A model generated the notes under the pieces. The model was not told where the DNA came from. It made no database searches and saw nothing but the letters and a program-made list of their open reading frames with translations. This document shows positions 63,298-64,000 of a stretch of 64,000 bases of DNA, piece by piece. Position 1 is the stretch's first letter; each line of letters opens with the position of its first letter. Source of the stretch: Sphingomonas sp. (GTDB lineage Bacteria > Pseudomonadota > Alphaproteobacteria > Sphingomonadales > Sphingomonadaceae); NCBI RefSeq assembly GCF_024508665.1, contig NZ_JANINP010000006.1, forward strand, positions 558,001 through 622,000, read 5' to 3'. Position numbers and translations under genes: made by a program.

Positions 63298-64000
63298 CCG
63301 GACTGACATTGCCCCCGATCGGCTTCGGCACTGCCCCGCTCGGCAATCTCTATCGGGCGGTCGATGACGAGACGGCCGAGGCGACCATCGCCGCCGCCAT
63401 CGGGGCCGGGCTGCTTTATGCCGATACCGCCCCTTATTACGGCTTCGGGCTGGCGGAGACGCGTTTGGGCCAGGCGATCGCCGGCAACCGCGATGTCGTC
63501 GTCTCGACCAAGGTAGGCCGGGTATTGGAGCCGCTGGCCGGGTCCGCAGAACGCGAGCGCCACGGTTTCGTCGACGCGCCCGCCCTCGCACCCGTCTATG
63601 ACTATTCGCGCGACGGCATCCTGCGGTCGCACGAGGCCAGCTTGAAACGGCTGGGCCGCGATCGCGTCGATATCCTCTATGTCCATGACATCGGGCGCCG
63701 CGTCCACGGTGCGGAGCACGACGCCCGGATGGGCGAATTGTTGGACAAGGGCGGCTTCGCGGCGCTCGAGGAACTCCGCGACCAGGGAGTGGTGTCGGCG
63801 ATCGGGGTTGGCGTCAACGAGACGGCGGTGTGCCTCGAACTGATGGAACACGTGTCGCTCGATATCATCCTGCTCGCCGGCCGCTACACCTTGCTCGAGC
63901 AAAGCCCGGTCGACGACCTTTTCCCGCGCTGTGCCGCCACCGGAACCGCGCTGGTTCTGGCCGGCGTGTACAATTCGGGAATCCTCGCGCTGGGGGCGGA
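63294..64000 (+). CDS. Aldo/keto reductase, L-fucose dehydrogenase-like (partial)
   Basis: The frame runs from ATG 63294 off the window end, giving about 235 residues of an expected 330 or so. AKR landmarks are LPPIGFGTAPLGNL, the Asp and Tyr in YADTAPYYGFG, the Lys in VVSTKVGRVLE, and the His in ILYVHDIGR. This branch includes L-fucose and D-threo-aldose 1-dehydrogenases, which oxidise L-fucose to its lactone. It is coupled to the mutarotase gene and feeds the dehydratase at 61474. A lactonase and later steps are not in the window. Confidence 0.85.
   Translation, partial: MTGLTLPPIGFGTAPLGNLYRAVDDETAEATIAAAIGAGLLYADTAPYYGFGLAETRLGQAIAGNRDVVVSTKVGRVLEPLAGSAERERHGFVDAPALAPVYDYSRDGILRSHEASLKRLGRDRVDILYVHDIGRRVHGAEHDARMGELLDKGGFAALEELRDQGVVSAIGVGVNETAVCLELMEHVSLDIILLAGRYTLLEQSPVDDLFPRCAATGTALVLAGVYNSGILALGA

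Overview
The window reads as chromosomal DNA of an aerobic, flagellated sphingomonad-like alphaproteobacterium (Sphingomonas or a close relative; inferred, no rRNA gene is present). The evidence is high GC, dense ATGA-coupled operons, a Caulobacter/Xanthomonas-type TonB-dependent receptor next to tryptophan-halogenase-like flavoproteins, a Caulobacter-type xylose (Weimberg) operon, and several families of short GC-rich intergenic hairpin repeats.

Layout. 1-5117: end of a flagellar cluster (flgA end, flgM, flgN, a lytic transglycosylase, flhA, fliA). 5180-6650: a small mobile island made of a REP-associated tyrosine transposase (RAYT) with 18-bp terminal inverted repeats, an AT-rich toxin-tail/immunity-like gene pair, a 7 x 8-bp tandem repeat and a fragment of a second RAYT gene. 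6657-22470: mostly housekeeping or metabolic genes: a GH1 beta-glucosidase, a NIPSNAP/monooxygenase pair with a divergent ArsR regulator, a Crp/Fnr regulator divergent from a TauD dioxygenase, glutathione reductase, pgi, lepB-rnc-era, a sirtuin, kynureninase with tryptophan 2,3-dioxygenase, and a HerA-like ATPase. 22566-26756: an EmrAB/NodT-type tripartite efflux operon. 27037-33606: a stress cassette of hsp20, a secreted protein, a usg operon and groESL behind a CIRCE-like operator, followed by an NHL-repeat/M23 fusion protein.

33743-64000 is the most coherent part. It looks like a complete programme for using xyloglucan and its monosaccharides. xylX-xylB-xylC and a sugar porter serve oxidative D-xylose catabolism. 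A four-gene ATGA-coupled minus-strand operon encodes an unrecognised 654-residue secreted protein, GH3 beta-glucosidase, GH35 beta-galactosidase and GH31 alpha-xylosidase with a PA14 insert, and a divergent LacI regulator lies beside it. Next come a carbohydrate acetylesterase and a JmjC-like cupin protein. Divergent from these is a long plus-strand operon: TonB receptor, two tandem halogenase-like flavoproteins, a small exported protein, aldose 1-epimerase and GH74 xyloglucanase. The window ends with L-fuconate dehydratase, an L-fucose/L-rhamnose-type mutarotase and a truncated L-fucose-dehydrogenase-like aldo/keto reductase, which fits use of the fucosyl groups of xyloglucan. A shared operator-like motif (GGTAGCG plus a partial dyad) lies in front of xylX, between lacI and the glycosidase operon, and twice in front of the TonB receptor, suggesting one LacI regulon.

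The least explained items are the 654-residue protein in the glycosidase operon (no alpha-L-fucosidase is otherwise visible), the paired halogenase-like flavoproteins, the orphan toxin-tail/immunity pair beside the RAYT, and the NHL-M23 fusion.
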